This document shows positions 15,145 through 24,800 of a stretch of 32,850 nt of DNA, piece by piece (positions within the stretch are counted from its first letter, which is position 1; each line of letters starts with the position of its first letter). The stretch is from Pygmaiobacter massiliensis (GTDB lineage: Bacteria; Bacillota; Clostridia; Oscillospirales; Ruminococcaceae), in assembly GCA_022778585.1 (NCBI GenBank), contig JALFTI010000022.1:1-32850 (forward strand), in the 5' to 3' direction. The notes under the pieces are model-generated. The model was not told the origin of the DNA, did not search any database, and worked only from the letters and a program-made list of their open reading frames with translations. A program made the translations under genes and the position numbers.

Positions 15145-18138
15145 ATGGGGCAGAATAAAGCAAAGGTCAGCCGGCTTTTACCCAAAAGCTTATGGGTGGC
15201 GCTTTTTTTAGGCCTTTTTTTGCGGGTGGTATTCATATGTCAAAATACCGGCCACCCTTATGACGCCAATACTTTTATGGCCTGGGCACTGCGCCTGGCA
15301 GATGTTGGGCCAAGCGCTTTTTATTCCCCAGATTATTTTGCCGACTACCCGCCAGGATACCTGTGGTTTTTATGGGTTGCAGGCAAAATGATTCGGTTTT
15401 TGGGGTTAAGCTACAGCAGCGCGGCGGCGCGGCTGCTTTTAATGGCCGGCCCCATAGCGGCAGATCTTGCCCTTGCGGTGCTGGCATGGCGCTTTTCCCG
15501 CCAGGTACTGGGCGAGCGGGGCGCCCGCTTTTTGGGAATATTGGTGACCTTTTGCCCCATGCTTTGGTACAACAGCGGCGTTTGGCAGCAGGTCGACAGC
15601 CTGCTTACCCTGTTTCTTGTGGCTGCTTTTTGGGCGGCCGCCAAAGGCAAAGGGCCTGCGGCCGGGCTTTGGTATGCTGCTGCATTGCTTGTAAAACCGC
15701 AGGCGCTCATCTTTGGGCCGGTATATGCGCTGTGCTTTTTGCTGCCGTTTTTTTCTAAAAAACAGGCAAGGCGCATTGCCCTTTTAACTGCGGCAAAGGC
15801 GTTTCTTTGCTGCGCGGCATTTTTTTTAGTGGTCTCTGCCCCTTTCACCGGCAGCCAAATGCCGGTGGTCTGGCTGGTGCGGTTATACCAAAATACAGCT
15901 TCCTCCTATCCGTATGCCTGCTTAAATGCATGTAATCTGTTTGGCCTTTTGGGCAAAAACTGGGTAGGGCTGGATGATACCTTTTTGGGACTTTCGCTTT
16001 CGGTTTGGGGCTGGGCGGGAATTATGCTGTGCGGGGGCCTTTTGCTTTATTTTGCCATAAAAAGCTGGAAAAACGATTGTTTTGACCCCTTTTTGTTGGC
16101 CAGTTTTTTTGCTAGCGGTGTGTTTACGCTGGGCCATGCCATACACGAGCAGGACCTTTTTGTTCCGGCGGTATTGCTTCTTTTGGCTTTTGCCCGCACG
16201 GCCGACCGCAGGCTTTTGGTTTTGGCAGGCGGTGAAACCGCAGTTTGCTTTGCAAACATGGCATTGGTCATGGCCAATATGGGCGCCGATGAATTTTTAA
16301 AAAGCGAACAAAGCGTATTTTTGCTGCGGCTTTTTTCCACGCTGCAGGTTGGGCTTTTTTTAGGCCTGGCTTGGGTGTGCTGGTCTTTTGTGAAAGGAAA
16401 ACATAGCCTGGTGCGCCAGTTTGGGTTTTACCCGGCCCCACAGCCCGAAAATATAGTCCCCACGCCTTTTAGCCGCACAGAATGGGGGGCTTTGGCCCTT
16501 GTTACGCTGGCAGCCTGCCTTTTGAATATTTGGCATTTAGGGGCGGTCAAGGTGCCGCAGTCTTATTGTACCACCCAGCAGGAAAAGCTTGTTTTGCAGG
16601 TTTTTTTTGAACAGCCTGTCCAGGTCAGCACCATCGCTTACTACCCGGGGATTGGAATTGGGGAGATTGCGGTGTCGGATGCAAGCCAAATCATAAAAGG
16701 GCAGCTGTCGGTTTATACCGTCTTTTGCTGGCAAAAAAGTCAGGGCGCGGCACTTTCAGCCGGGCCGGAAAATCCCCTTACGGTGACCCTTTCGGAAAAT
16801 ATTACGGTAAACGAGCTGTGTTTTTATAACCCGCAGGGCGAACAGGTGTTTCCGTCCGGGTGGAGCACACAAGGCAGTGCGCTGTTTGATGAGCAGCAGC
16901 TGGCACAGCCGGCAAGCTGTTACAACAGCATGTATTTTGATGAAATCTACCATGCCCGCACGGCCTATGAGCTGCTGCATGGGCTTACCCCCTACGAAAC
17001 CACCCATCCGCCGCTGGGCAAGGAGCTGATTGCGGTGGGAATTGCCCTGTTTGGCATGTGCCCGTTCGGCTGGCGCATAATGGGGGCGCTGTTTGGAGCT
17101 TTGACGGTACCGATTTTTTACCTTTTGGCCCGCCAGCTAATGCGAAAACGGTACGCCGCATTTGCTACGGCGCTTTTTCTGTTGGAGCCAATGCGGCTGG
17201 TAACCAGCCGCATTGGCACCGTGGATATTTTTTTGGTGTTTTTCCTGCTGCTTTCCGCCTGCTTTATGGCGGCCGGCTGCCGCAGGCTTGTTTGGTATGG
17301 GCCTGCAGCGGCTGCAAGCTGGCTGGCAGGGGCGGGCATTGGTTTTGGGCTTGCCTGCAGCTGTAAGTGGAATGGCTTGTATGCGGGGGCAGCGCTGGCA
17401 GTGTGGTATTTTGGGGCCTTCTTTCGGCGGTGTAAAAATGGGCCCCAACAGGCAGTACAGCGGGCTTTTAAACGGGAACTGGCCGGCTTTTTGGGGCAGG
17501 GATTTTTGTTTTTTGTTATAGTGCCCGTTTTACTTTACGCGCTTAGCTACCTGCCCTGGGCTGTGCGGCAGCCGGGGTTTGGCCTTGCCGGGCTTTGGCA
17601 GTGCCAGCTGGATATGTTTTCCTACCACTCCACCCTTACCGCCACCCATCCGTTCCAGTCCATGTGGTATTCCTGGTTGTTTAACTGGCGGCCGGTGTGG
17701 TATTATATGGGTACCGGGCTAAAGCAAGGGCAGTATGCCAGCATTGCGCTTTTGGGCGGTCCGCTTTTAATGTGGGGCGGGCTTGCTGCTGTGGCATGGC
17801 TTGGGGCAAAAGCAGTGCGCGGCCGGCTGGAAAGTGCCGGCTGGTTTGTGCTTTTGTTTTGGGTTTTCCAGCTTTTGCCCTGGGCACTGGTAAGCCGGGC
17901 CGCTTTTTTATACCACTATTTTCTCTGTGTGCCGTTTTTGGCGCTGGCCGCCGGGCTTTTTATGCAGGCTGCAGGAAGAAAAAAAGCGGTGCTTTCCGGC
18001 CGGCTGTGTATGGGGCTTACCGTTCTTGCAGCGGTGCAGCTTTGCTTTTTCTTCCCGGCCCTTACCGGTATTGCGGTGGGAAAAGGCTGGGCTTCGGCTA
18101 TGCTTTTGCTGCCTTCCTGGGGGTTTTATATTTTGTAA
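15145..18138 (+). CDS. double GT-C glycosyltransferase (N-terminal GT-C plus PMT-like module)
   Basis: A 997-residue polytopic membrane protein with two GT-C-type modules. The first (about residues 1-430) begins with a membrane segment and an acidic luminal-loop motif (HPYDANTFMAWA, Asp40), then DYPPGYLWFLW. A non-membrane stretch (about 460-590) resembles a beta-rich extracellular domain. The second module opens with YFDEIYHARTAYELL (Asp599-Glu600) and THPPLGKELIAVG, the first-loop signature of the protein-O-mannosyltransferase (PMT/GT39) family. Such enzymes use polyprenyl-phosphate sugars at the outer face of the membrane to glycosylate proteins or wall polymers; donor and acceptor are unknown here. 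AAAGGAGC precedes the ATG at 15145. It is followed by the carbonic-anhydrase-like gene on the same strand. Confidence 0.85.
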   Translation: MGQNKAKVSRLLPKSLWVALFLGLFLRVVFICQNTGHPYDANTFMAWALRLADVGPSAFYSPDYFADYPPGYLWFLWVAGKMIRFLGLSYSSAAARLLLMAGPIAADLALAVLAWRFSRQVLGERGARFLGILVTFCPMLWYNSGVWQQVDSLLTLFLVAAFWAAAKGKGPAAGLWYAAALLVKPQALIFGPVYALCFLLPFFSKKQARRIALLTAAKAFLCCAAFFLVVSAPFTGSQMPVVWLVRLYQNTASSYPYACLNACNLFGLLGKNWVGLDDTFLGLSLSVWGWAGIMLCGGLLLYFAIKSWKNDCFDPFLLASFFASGVFTLGHAIHEQDLFVPAVLLLLAFARTADRRLLVLAGGETAVCFANMALVMANMGADEFLKSEQSVFLLRLFSTLQVGLFLGLAWVCWSFVKGKHSLVRQFGFYPAPQPENIVPTPFSRTEWGALALVTLAACLLNIWHLGAVKVPQSYCTTQQEKLVLQVFFEQPVQVSTIAYYPGIGIGEIAVSDASQIIKGQLSVYTVFCWQKSQGAALSAGPENPLTVTLSENITVNELCFYNPQGEQVFPSGWSTQGSALFDEQQLAQPASCYNSMYFDEIYHARTAYELLHGLTPYETTHPPLGKELIAVGIALFGMCPFGWRIMGALFGALTVPIFYLLARQLMRKRYAAFATALFLLEPMRLVTSRIGTVDIFLVFFLLLSACFMAAGCRRLVWYGPAAAASWLAGAGIGFGLACSCKWNGLYAGAALAVWYFGAFFRRCKNGPQQAVQRAFKRELAGFLGQGFLFFVIVPVLLYALSYLPWAVRQPGFGLAGLWQCQLDMFSYHSTLTATHPFQSMWYSWLFNWRPVWYYMGTGLKQGQYASIALLGGPLLMWGGLAAVAWLGAKAVRGRLESAGWFVLLFWVFQLLPWALVSRAAFLYHYFLCVPFLALAAGLFMQAAGRKKAVLSGRLCMGLTVLAAVQLCFFFPALTGIAVGKGWASAMLLLPSWGFYIL

Positions 18139-18198
18139 ATTATGGCGGTTCAAAGGGCGGTACCCCATGCCCGCCAGCCCAAAAGCGAGGAATGCGAT

Positions 18199-18699
18199 AT
18201 GATAAAACCAAACCTGCACGCAAGCGTTTACCGGGCGGCCGGTGTCCGGCTGGTGGGCGATGTAACCGTGGCAGCGGACTGCAGCCTTTGGTATAACGCA
18301 GTGCTGCGGGGAGACCTGCGCAGCATTCGGGTGGGGGAAAAAACCAATATACAGGACTGCTGTGTACTGCATACCGACGCAAGACATGAGCTTTCGGTGG
18401 GAAGCGGGTGCACAGTGGGCCATGGCGCGGTGCTGCACGGCTGCCAGGTGGGGGACAATACCCTGATTGGGATGGGCTCGGTGGTGCTTTCCGGCGCGAA
18501 GATTGGCTCGGGCTGTATTGTGGGCGCAGGAAGCCTGGTTACCGGCCATATGGATGCACCGGATGGCAGCCTTATTTTGGGCAGTCCGGCCCGGGTGGTT
18601 CGCCCGCTCACCGAAGAGGAGATTGAATCAAACCGATTTAGCTGCCGGCAGTATATGCAACTGGCCCAAAAGGCCAAAAAGGAGGAAGAAGATGCCTGA
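18199..18699 (+). CDS. gamma-carbonic-anhydrase family hexapeptide protein
   Basis: A 166-residue left-handed beta-helix protein of the YrdA/gamma-carbonic anhydrase type. It keeps WYNAVLRGDLRSIRVG (31-46), TNIQD with Gln52, and the three metal-binding histidines of the family at His58, His75 and His80 (VLHTD, VGHGAVLHGC). The C-terminal helix (EEEIESNRFSCRQYMQLA) packs on the helix as usual. It may hydrate CO2 or act as an acyltransferase; many family members have no measured activity. GAGGAA lies upstream of the ATG at 18199; the open frame before it is rejected. Its end overlaps the next gene by 8 nt, showing an operon. Confidence 0.9.
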   Translation: MIKPNLHASVYRAAGVRLVGDVTVAADCSLWYNAVLRGDLRSIRVGEKTNIQDCCVLHTDARHELSVGSGCTVGHGAVLHGCQVGDNTLIGMGSVVLSGAKIGSGCIVGAGSLVTGHMDAPDGSLILGSPARVVRPLTEEEIESNRFSCRQYMQLAQKAKKEEEDA

Positions 18700-18982
18700 T
18701 TTGAAGATGCGCCGCACCTGTGCGGCAGTGGTAAGCCTGGCCGCTGCGGCCTGGCTTGCGTATGTATGGCTGACCCGGGTGGGGGACCTGGTGCTTATTT
18801 CGCAGGAGGGCATTCGGATTTTTTGGATTCCGGCGGCCTTTTTGGTGTGGGGAATTTACACCCTGGTCAGTCTTATGGGAGCAGTGCAGACAGAAGACCC
18901 CCAAAGCCACCAGGAGCAGATGTGGCAGGCGGTGATGGGCCGGCGGAGGGCCGAGGACCGGCAAAAGAAAAAACGCCGCTGA
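18692..18982 (+). CDS. small two-helix membrane protein, unknown function
   Basis: Ninety-six residues with two hydrophobic segments (about 8-26 and 41-60) and a basic C-terminus (GRRRAEDRQKKKRR). I do not recognise the family. The ATG at 18692 overlaps the preceding gene by 8 nt and has GGAGGA (18681-18686) at 5-nt spacing, so it is translationally coupled to the gamma-carbonic-anhydrase gene. A terminator follows 40 nt after its stop. Confidence 0.75.
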   Translation: MPDLKMRRTCAAVVSLAAAAWLAYVWLTRVGDLVLISQEGIRIFWIPAAFLVWGIYTLVSLMGAVQTEDPQSHQEQMWQAVMGRRRAEDRQKKKRR

Positions 18983-19021
18983 AAAAGGTTGGCTTGAAAG
19001 CTGCGCGTTTATAAAACACAA

Positions 19022-19061
19022 AAAACCGTGCCGTAAACCCATTTGGATGCGGCACGGTTTT
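19022..19061 (+). terminator. intrinsic terminator ending the glycosyltransferase operon
   Basis: AAAACCGTGCCG (19022-19033) pairs perfectly with CGGCACGGTTTT (19050-19061); the 16-nt loop contains CCCATTTGG. Confidence 0.85.
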
Positions 19062-19337
19062 ACTTTTACAGCAATGAAATGATAGCGGCCCAAAAGGCGC
19101 AGCATGATTCATGGACGATGTGCGCTTATTTTGGCAGCGTTTGGAAATACCTTTTTTGAGAGGGCCCTACTTTAGATAAATCTATTTTGGATTTTTATAA
19201 ATCTGTCGGTTTTAATTTTTATATATTTGTAAACGATTAAACAATATGGTAACCATTACAATTTTCGATTAGAAATAAACAGCCTTTTAACGCGTTTGGT
19301 TTGCTGTTTGTCAAAACAAGAGAAGGTTATAACAAAT
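19062..19337. other. gene-free, AT-rich intergenic stretch
   Basis: No ORF with a ribosome site is seen. From about 19170 to 19275 the sequence is strikingly AT-rich compared with its surroundings. It contains two ATAAATCT direct repeats (near 19176 and 19196) and an operator-like palindrome ATGGT-A-ACCAT (19246-19256). It may be a regulatory region, the promoter zone of a small RNA ending at 19381, or a remnant of transferred DNA. Confidence 0.5.
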
Positions 19338-19381
19338 AAAAGCCTGCCCGCCGGCACTTGTTGCCGGCGGGCAGGCTTTTT
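19338..19381. terminator. very strong isolated bidirectional terminator
   Basis: AAAAGCCTGCCCGCCGGC (19338-19355) pairs perfectly over 18 bp with 19363-19380 around a 7-nt loop, with A- and T-runs on both sides. It stands alone between two other terminators, over 110 nt beyond the nearest minus-strand stop. Confidence 0.88.
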
Positions 19382-19453
19382 ATACCGCAAACAGGCCAAA
19401 AGACCATTTAAAAAGCAAAGGTTTTTAAGAAAGGAAAAAGCACTTACAACTAT

Positions 19454-19483
19454 AAAACCTGCACAGGCTGCAGGTTTTAGCTT
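19454..19483. terminator. hairpin downstream of the flavoprotein gene
   Basis: AAAACCTGCA (19454-19463) pairs with TGCAGGTTTT (19469-19478) around CAGGC. It lies about 20 nt past the minus-strand stop at 19497 and is the natural end of the three-gene operon, although the minus-strand T-run is short. Confidence 0.6.
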
Positions 19484-19496
19484 TTTGGTCGGCCGT

Positions 19497-20576
19497 TTAT
19501 CCGTTGGCCCGGTCAGCACAAAGGCCGGCAAGCATGGCATCGGCAAACCGGTTCAGCCGGTCATCAATTCCATCAAGCGCCAGGGCGGTGCCGGGGTCGT
19601 TTGCGGTCTCCATCAGGCAGAATTTAGGCGGCAGGTAGAAGGTTTTATTCATCGACAAAGCGCCGATCAGCTGTTCGGCAACCAGGTCGCTGCCGGAATA
19701 GCCCGACACAACAATGCCGTAAAGTGCCTGATTGTAAAACTGTCGGGTGCGAAACAAGGCGGTCATGCGGTTGATGCAGGCAGACAGATTGGCAGAAATG
19801 GAGTCGTTGTAATTGGGACAGATTAAAACCAGCGCATCAGTTTTTTGCAAGGCGGGGTATACCTCCTGCACCATAACGCCGCCGTAAAAGCAGTCTCCCC
19901 GCTCGCCGAAATGGCGGCACATGGTGTACGGGCAGCCGGAACAGTCGGCCAGGGTGCCGTTGCGCAGGCCGATTTCGGTAATATGCACCTGTTCGCCCAG
20001 CCGGTTTTTCACCTGCTGCCACAAGGCCATGGTGTTCGAGGTTTTATAGCTGGAAGCGTGCAGCACCGTAATATTTGATGTTGTAACACGAGGCGGGCAG
20101 AAAGTTTGCACCCGCTCTGCCAGGCTTTTTACCGCTGCAAGGTAGGCGCTTTCCAGGTCGGTGTGGGCATTTTTTGCCCGAATGGCAAAATTTTGCAGGC
20201 TGCCGGTGGCCTCTACCAGCGGCCCGCCCACAAACAGACACCCCTGCATATTGACAGCCAGCACCAGCTGACGGGCCAGCGCTTTGGTATAAAGCTCGCT
20301 GGCGCCGTCCACAATTACCCCCGCCGTGCAGCCGGAAAGGTCCAAATTTTCACGCCGCAGCGCACAAAGCATCCGGTACCATTCCAGGTTTATGCCATCT
20401 GGTCCAAGTTCCACCGCAAATAAAAGCCGGCGGCCGGTAAGGCGGCAAAGCTCTGCGGCTGTGCGCACGGTTGGCACCGCATTGTCGCCCAGTGCACGGG
20501 TTAAAATACGGCTAAGCCGGCCGCCCGGCCGTGCGCCGCCCGGGCAGATGAGGGTGAGGCAAGTTTCGGACTGCAT
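19497..20576 (-). CDS. two-domain flavodoxin-fold NAD(P)H-dependent FMN reductase-like protein
   Basis: A 359-residue product. The C-terminal half (about 168-330) is an NADPH-dependent FMN-reductase/iron-sulfur-flavoprotein-like domain with LHASSYKTSNTM in the phosphate-binding loop, a cysteine cluster C212-x2-C215-x4-C220-x8-C229, and LICPNYNDSISANLSACINR contacting flavin. The cysteines could bind an Fe-S cluster. The N-terminal half (about 5-135) looks like a diverged domain of a similar alpha/beta fold without the binding loop. The ATG at 20576 follows GAGGGGG by about 10 nt; a TTG two codons earlier is less well placed. It begins 15 nt after the dehydrogenase-like gene and closes the operon. 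Electron transfer to an operon-specific substrate is an inference. Confidence 0.8.
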   Translation of the reverse strand: MQSETCLTLICPGGARPGGRLSRILTRALGDNAVPTVRTAAELCRLTGRRLLFAVELGPDGINLEWYRMLCALRRENLDLSGCTAGVIVDGASELYTKALARQLVLAVNMQGCLFVGGPLVEATGSLQNFAIRAKNAHTDLESAYLAAVKSLAERVQTFCPPRVTTSNITVLHASSYKTSNTMALWQQVKNRLGEQVHITEIGLRNGTLADCSGCPYTMCRHFGERGDCFYGGVMVQEVYPALQKTDALVLICPNYNDSISANLSACINRMTALFRTRQFYNQALYGIVVSGYSGSDLVAEQLIGALSMNKTFYLPPKFCLMETANDPGTALALDGIDDRLNRFADAMLAGLCADRANG

Positions 20577-20591
20577 ACCCAAAGCGCCCCC

Positions 20592-21839
20592 TCACACAAT
20601 GGCGGCCAGATTGTCGGCCGCCAGCTGAATGCGGGAGAAAAGTGCATCGGGCAGGCACAGCTGTTCGGTTTGCAGCCCATTGGCGGTATACCGATTTTTG
20701 ACCCCCATATAAATGCCGCCCAAAAAGACAGAACCGCAGTGCCAATCGCCCCGCAGGGTTAAAAGCAGGCTCAGCGCTCCGGAAGACAGTGCCGGCGCCA
20801 CATAGGGCTTATACCCAAGGGCGCGCATCTGCAGGTTAGCGGTTACGGTCAGCTGGGTTAGCTCCCGGGAAAGCGCGTCGTCATACTGCTCAATGGAATT
20901 TGCAATTACCAGGTCCTGGCCGTGGGGTCCAAACGAGCGCCCTTCGGTTAAAAAGCTTGCAAAGCGCGGGTCCTTTTTGGCAAAATACGCGGCGCGCGCG
21001 TTCATAACGCCAAGGCCAAACCCTTGTATCTGTTCGGCAAAAAGCCCCTGGCCGTCCCATTTGCCGTCCTCGTTTCGGTTGCTTTCCAAAAAGGCGGTTT
21101 TAGCCAGAGGGTCCACCGGGTCCGACACGACCGCAAAAAGCCCCGCAAACTGCTTTTGACGGGCCATGCGGGCATAGTGGGCCACAATGGCGCTGTTTGC
21201 TTCAAACTGGGCCATCCGTACATCCTTTACACCGCTGCCCACCGGCGGAATGCCCTTGGAGGCCACAAATACAAAGACATCACAGTCGAAAAGATTTTCC
21301 GGTTTTACCACATCCACCGGCGGGAAGGCGTCATAACACCAGGGCAGTGCAATCTGGTTCATTTCAAATTCCCACCGGGCGCTCACCTTTTCGGATAAAT
21401 CACAGATGCCGATGGAGTCGATCACATCCGCGCCCAAAAGTTTAAGTCCAGTCAGCAGCGTGCTGCCCACATCGCCAATGGCCAGAATATGCACCCGTTT
21501 TTTTTCGCTCTTTTTTTGGCAAAATGCCGCAGCCTGCCGCCAGCGGGGATGGTTAAAGTTTGCGCACAGCATGCCGCCTGCGGCAAGCCGGCGGCGCACG
21601 GCTTCGTCCAGCGGTTCGCCGCAGCATTCAATGCGGGCGTCATCTAAAAAGGCAACGCTTTCGTTTTTAGCCAAAAGCTGATTTTCGCTGGTGGCAAAAA
21701 AGGCAGAACGGCAGCTTTGGGCTGGCCGGCAGGTTAAAAATACGGCTTTGGCTTCGGGGCCGGGTGCGGCGCAGCGCTCAAACGGCAGATTGGGGTTAAG
21801 AGAACAATAATAGGTTTCGTTTTCCTGGTACCAGACCAT
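20592..21839 (-). CDS. lactate/malate dehydrogenase-like NAD-binding protein
   Basis: A 415-residue product. After about 110 residues of unrecognised N-terminal sequence comes a Rossmann domain of the lactate/malate dehydrogenase type: HILAIGDVGSTLLTG (117-131), Asp147 after the second strand (NAD preference), SDPVDPL at 239 (equivalent of the NPVD motif), GLGVMNARAA near 275 with Arg282, and FGPHGQD with His306 in the place of the catalytic His. The catalytic layout is retained but the sequence is far from true lactate dehydrogenases, so the substrate is unknown. AGGAGG precedes the ATG at 21839; the open frame upstream would run back into the previous gene. It lies 56 nt after the giant gene and 15 nt before the flavoprotein gene. 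Confidence 0.82.
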   Translation of the reverse strand: MVWYQENETYYCSLNPNLPFERCAAPGPEAKAVFLTCRPAQSCRSAFFATSENQLLAKNESVAFLDDARIECCGEPLDEAVRRRLAAGGMLCANFNHPRWRQAAAFCQKKSEKKRVHILAIGDVGSTLLTGLKLLGADVIDSIGICDLSEKVSARWEFEMNQIALPWCYDAFPPVDVVKPENLFDCDVFVFVASKGIPPVGSGVKDVRMAQFEANSAIVAHYARMARQKQFAGLFAVVSDPVDPLAKTAFLESNRNEDGKWDGQGLFAEQIQGFGLGVMNARAAYFAKKDPRFASFLTEGRSFGPHGQDLVIANSIEQYDDALSRELTQLTVTANLQMRALGYKPYVAPALSSGALSLLLTLRGDWHCGSVFLGGIYMGVKNRYTANGLQTEQLCLPDALFSRIQLAADNLAAIV

Positions 21840-21895
21840 ACAAAGGTTCCTCCTTTTGGCAGATGGGGCAAAACGGCAAGACCGGCCCCTTTGGG

Positions 21896-24800
21896 TCACA
21901 ACAGCGCATTTTCCATTCGGTCAAGCATGGCCAAATCGTTTTCCAAATACACCGAAGCGGCAAGATTGGCGTCGTAGGACATACAGCTGCCCTTGTCCGG
22001 GCAAAGCGGCAGAATAACCGCTTCTCCCAGGCGGGATAAGGTCAGGTTTCGCCCAAAATGCGCCCGGTATTCACTTTCCAACACAAGCATAACATCCCGC
22101 GCATTTCGAATACACACTTTGGAATATTCCAGTGCGGCGGATTTTTCATATTCCGAATAGTATTTTGGGGTGGCATAGGGCAAAATTAGGTTCACCGAAG
22201 GCAAAAGCCCGGGAACACTGCGCTCAGAACGGCGCACTGTGTCGCCGCCAATAAACGGGTACAGGGTGGATTCCACAAACCATCCCCGCAGGTTAGGCAC
22301 AAAATACACGCAGTCTACCGAGCGGCCGGCGGTTTCCATTAAGTCCCGTCCCCGGCCGGACAAAAGCCCTACCATTACCTTGCGGATCTCCAGCCCCTCT
22401 GCGCAGAACAGCGGGTCCAGTGCCCGCATACGGTCGCCCGAATGCAGAAGGTCATCCACCAAAACCACCGGCCGGCAAAAAGACTTTATGGTGCGGATCT
22501 GACTTTCCAGCGGTGGGTAGTAGGGGAACGCCTCAATTTTGCTTTCGGTAATAGTGGGGTCGTAGACCTTGTCGGTATGAATGGTTTTGGTGACGGTGTT
22601 TGGCACCACATTACCCCGCAGCATTTTACCAAAGGGAACGCACATAACCTCGCCCAGCTGGCGGGGTGTGGTGGGGGTTTCCGGCACCTGGTTGAGCTGG
22701 GTAATTTTTTTAACCAGCCGGTGGTGGATAACCCGGGCGTCCAGCGTAAGCACGAGGCTGCCCGGGTACAGCCTGCAGATGGTTTGCTGCAGCCGCCAAT
22801 GGGCCAGCTGCACCGCTTCCAGCACCCGCGGATTTGTGGAAAACGGAGGCTTGAGTGTAGTTTCCAGGTTTTGAATAATGGCCACGGGGGCGGTCATGTC
22901 TGTCAGGAAAAGCGGTTCCGGGCCAAGGCTTGCGGGCGCTTGGGTAAAGCCCTGGCGGGCTAGCAGATCGGCTTCCCCCTCGCTTATGGTGCCCGAAAGC
23001 GGTAGAAAAACCGCAAAGTTGCAGTCTTCAGCCAGCGGGCTTGTGAGCATTTCGGTTAAAAGCCGCTGGAGGGTTAGCGCGTGATAGGTTTTTGCGCCCG
23101 CGCACCAAATGCCGCAAATAAGCAAAATGCGTCCCGAAGTGCGCCCGCGCACATAGTCGGCCCGCTCGGCAGAGCCAAAGGCGGCCAAAAGCTGCTGGCT
23201 GCCCACAGTGCGCAGCGCAGCAAAGCCCAAAAGTTTTTTGGCCTGCCCCGGCTGCGCTTCGTACAGGGCCATGGCTCCGCAGGCGCTTTCGGCCAGCTGG
23301 TGGCCAAGCCTCGCTGCAAGCTGTAGGTCCCTTTGGCAGGTGCCGGCCAGTATCTGCCAAAAAGCGGGGGAGGGGGTGGGGTCAAACTCGAAGGCAAGTG
23401 GTTCGGCCCCCATCAACTGCTTATACTGCGGTTCACGCAGGTAAAGGCTGTTTTGGTAGATAAAATCCTGCACAACCGGGTCGATGAGGTTGGAAATATC
23501 CCGGTTCAGGTCAATATTTTCCCGAATGCGGGTGGAGCTGATATCTTCCAGGTGGGGCGGCAGCTGAAGCCGAAGGACCTCGCCGCTGATGCAGGACAGA
23601 TCGGCCGGCTGCTGTTTTTCACCGCCGGTGTGCAGGCCGGACACCCGTTCGAATACAATATGGTTCATCGAGTGGACCGAATGGGGGGAAGGCGGGGCCT
23701 TATAGCTGGAAGCGTGGGCCACCACATCCGAACCCACCGCAAGGAAAAGCGTTTTGCCGGCGAAAACCCGGGCAAGGCGTTCCAGGTCAAGAGGGTTTGC
23801 AATGTTGACCGGAATATCGTGCGGGAAAAGCTGTACATGAAACTCATCCGCTACCGACATGCTGACAATTTGCCGGCGAATCAGGCTGGGCTGCGCTTTT
23901 TTGGACCAGGAAAATTCGTCCACTGCCAGATAGACCTCAAAGCCCAAATCCCGAATTTCCCGCACAATTCCCTTATGAGAGAGGGTAAACGGGTCAAAGG
24001 TGCCGGGGAAGAAAGCGACCTTTTGGCGGGTTTCAAACTGGAAGTCGCCGCTGGTAATGCGGTGCAAAACCAAAAAACGATAGATGTGGGACAAAGCAGC
24101 CGCCCGGTAGAAGAAGGTCAGTTCCCCGGCCCGATGCTCGTCGATCAGGAACAGTATTTTTTTGCAGGCCAGCACAAACAGGCTGGATTTGTCTTCATAG
24201 GAGAGCACGCGGGAACCGAAAAGGCCCTTGCCCAGCACCAAAAGCGCTTCCTGGCGAACCGGCTCCCGGTAGGAAGCAAGCCCTTTCAGAACCATGCCTA
24301 CCATCAGCTGACGGCGTTCGAAAATGCGCAGTTCACTTTCGCCAAAGCGGCTGGCATAGTCGCCATAATGCTCCAGCATTTCCCCCACCGAGCCCAGCGC
24401 GGCCGAAACAATGCTGTCGTTAGCGCTGGCCATCAGCTGCTGCATGCGGCCAATCATCTCGTCCAGCTCCTGCGGGCGCAGCCAAAGCGAAAATTCGCCC
24501 AGGCATTGGGGAATATATTTGGAAAATTCGTATTGGCCCACCTCAAGCCCTTTGGCAAGCTCCACGGCTATCTCGTTGCGCTGGTCGGGGGAAAGGTAGG
24601 TTGCAATTTTTAAAAGCGAAGCGCCGGCCGTGTGGCGCACCACCACATTTTCGCTCACCTTGATCAGGTTGGAAAAGTGGGCCGCAATGTGCATAACCTG
24701 GTCCTGCTCGCCGGCCGATATCAGCTCTACCAGCAGCTGGATATTGATGGCCTTCAAAATCCAGGTGGTGGCGGTTTTCAGGTTATCCAGGAAAATATCG

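Noticed and set aside
23333-24613. 426-codon plus-strand ORF inside the giant gene (and similar at 25241-26470)
   Set aside because: It is antisense to a conserved-domain protein. The translated sequence is composition-driven (His/Gly/Gln/Lys) with no motif.
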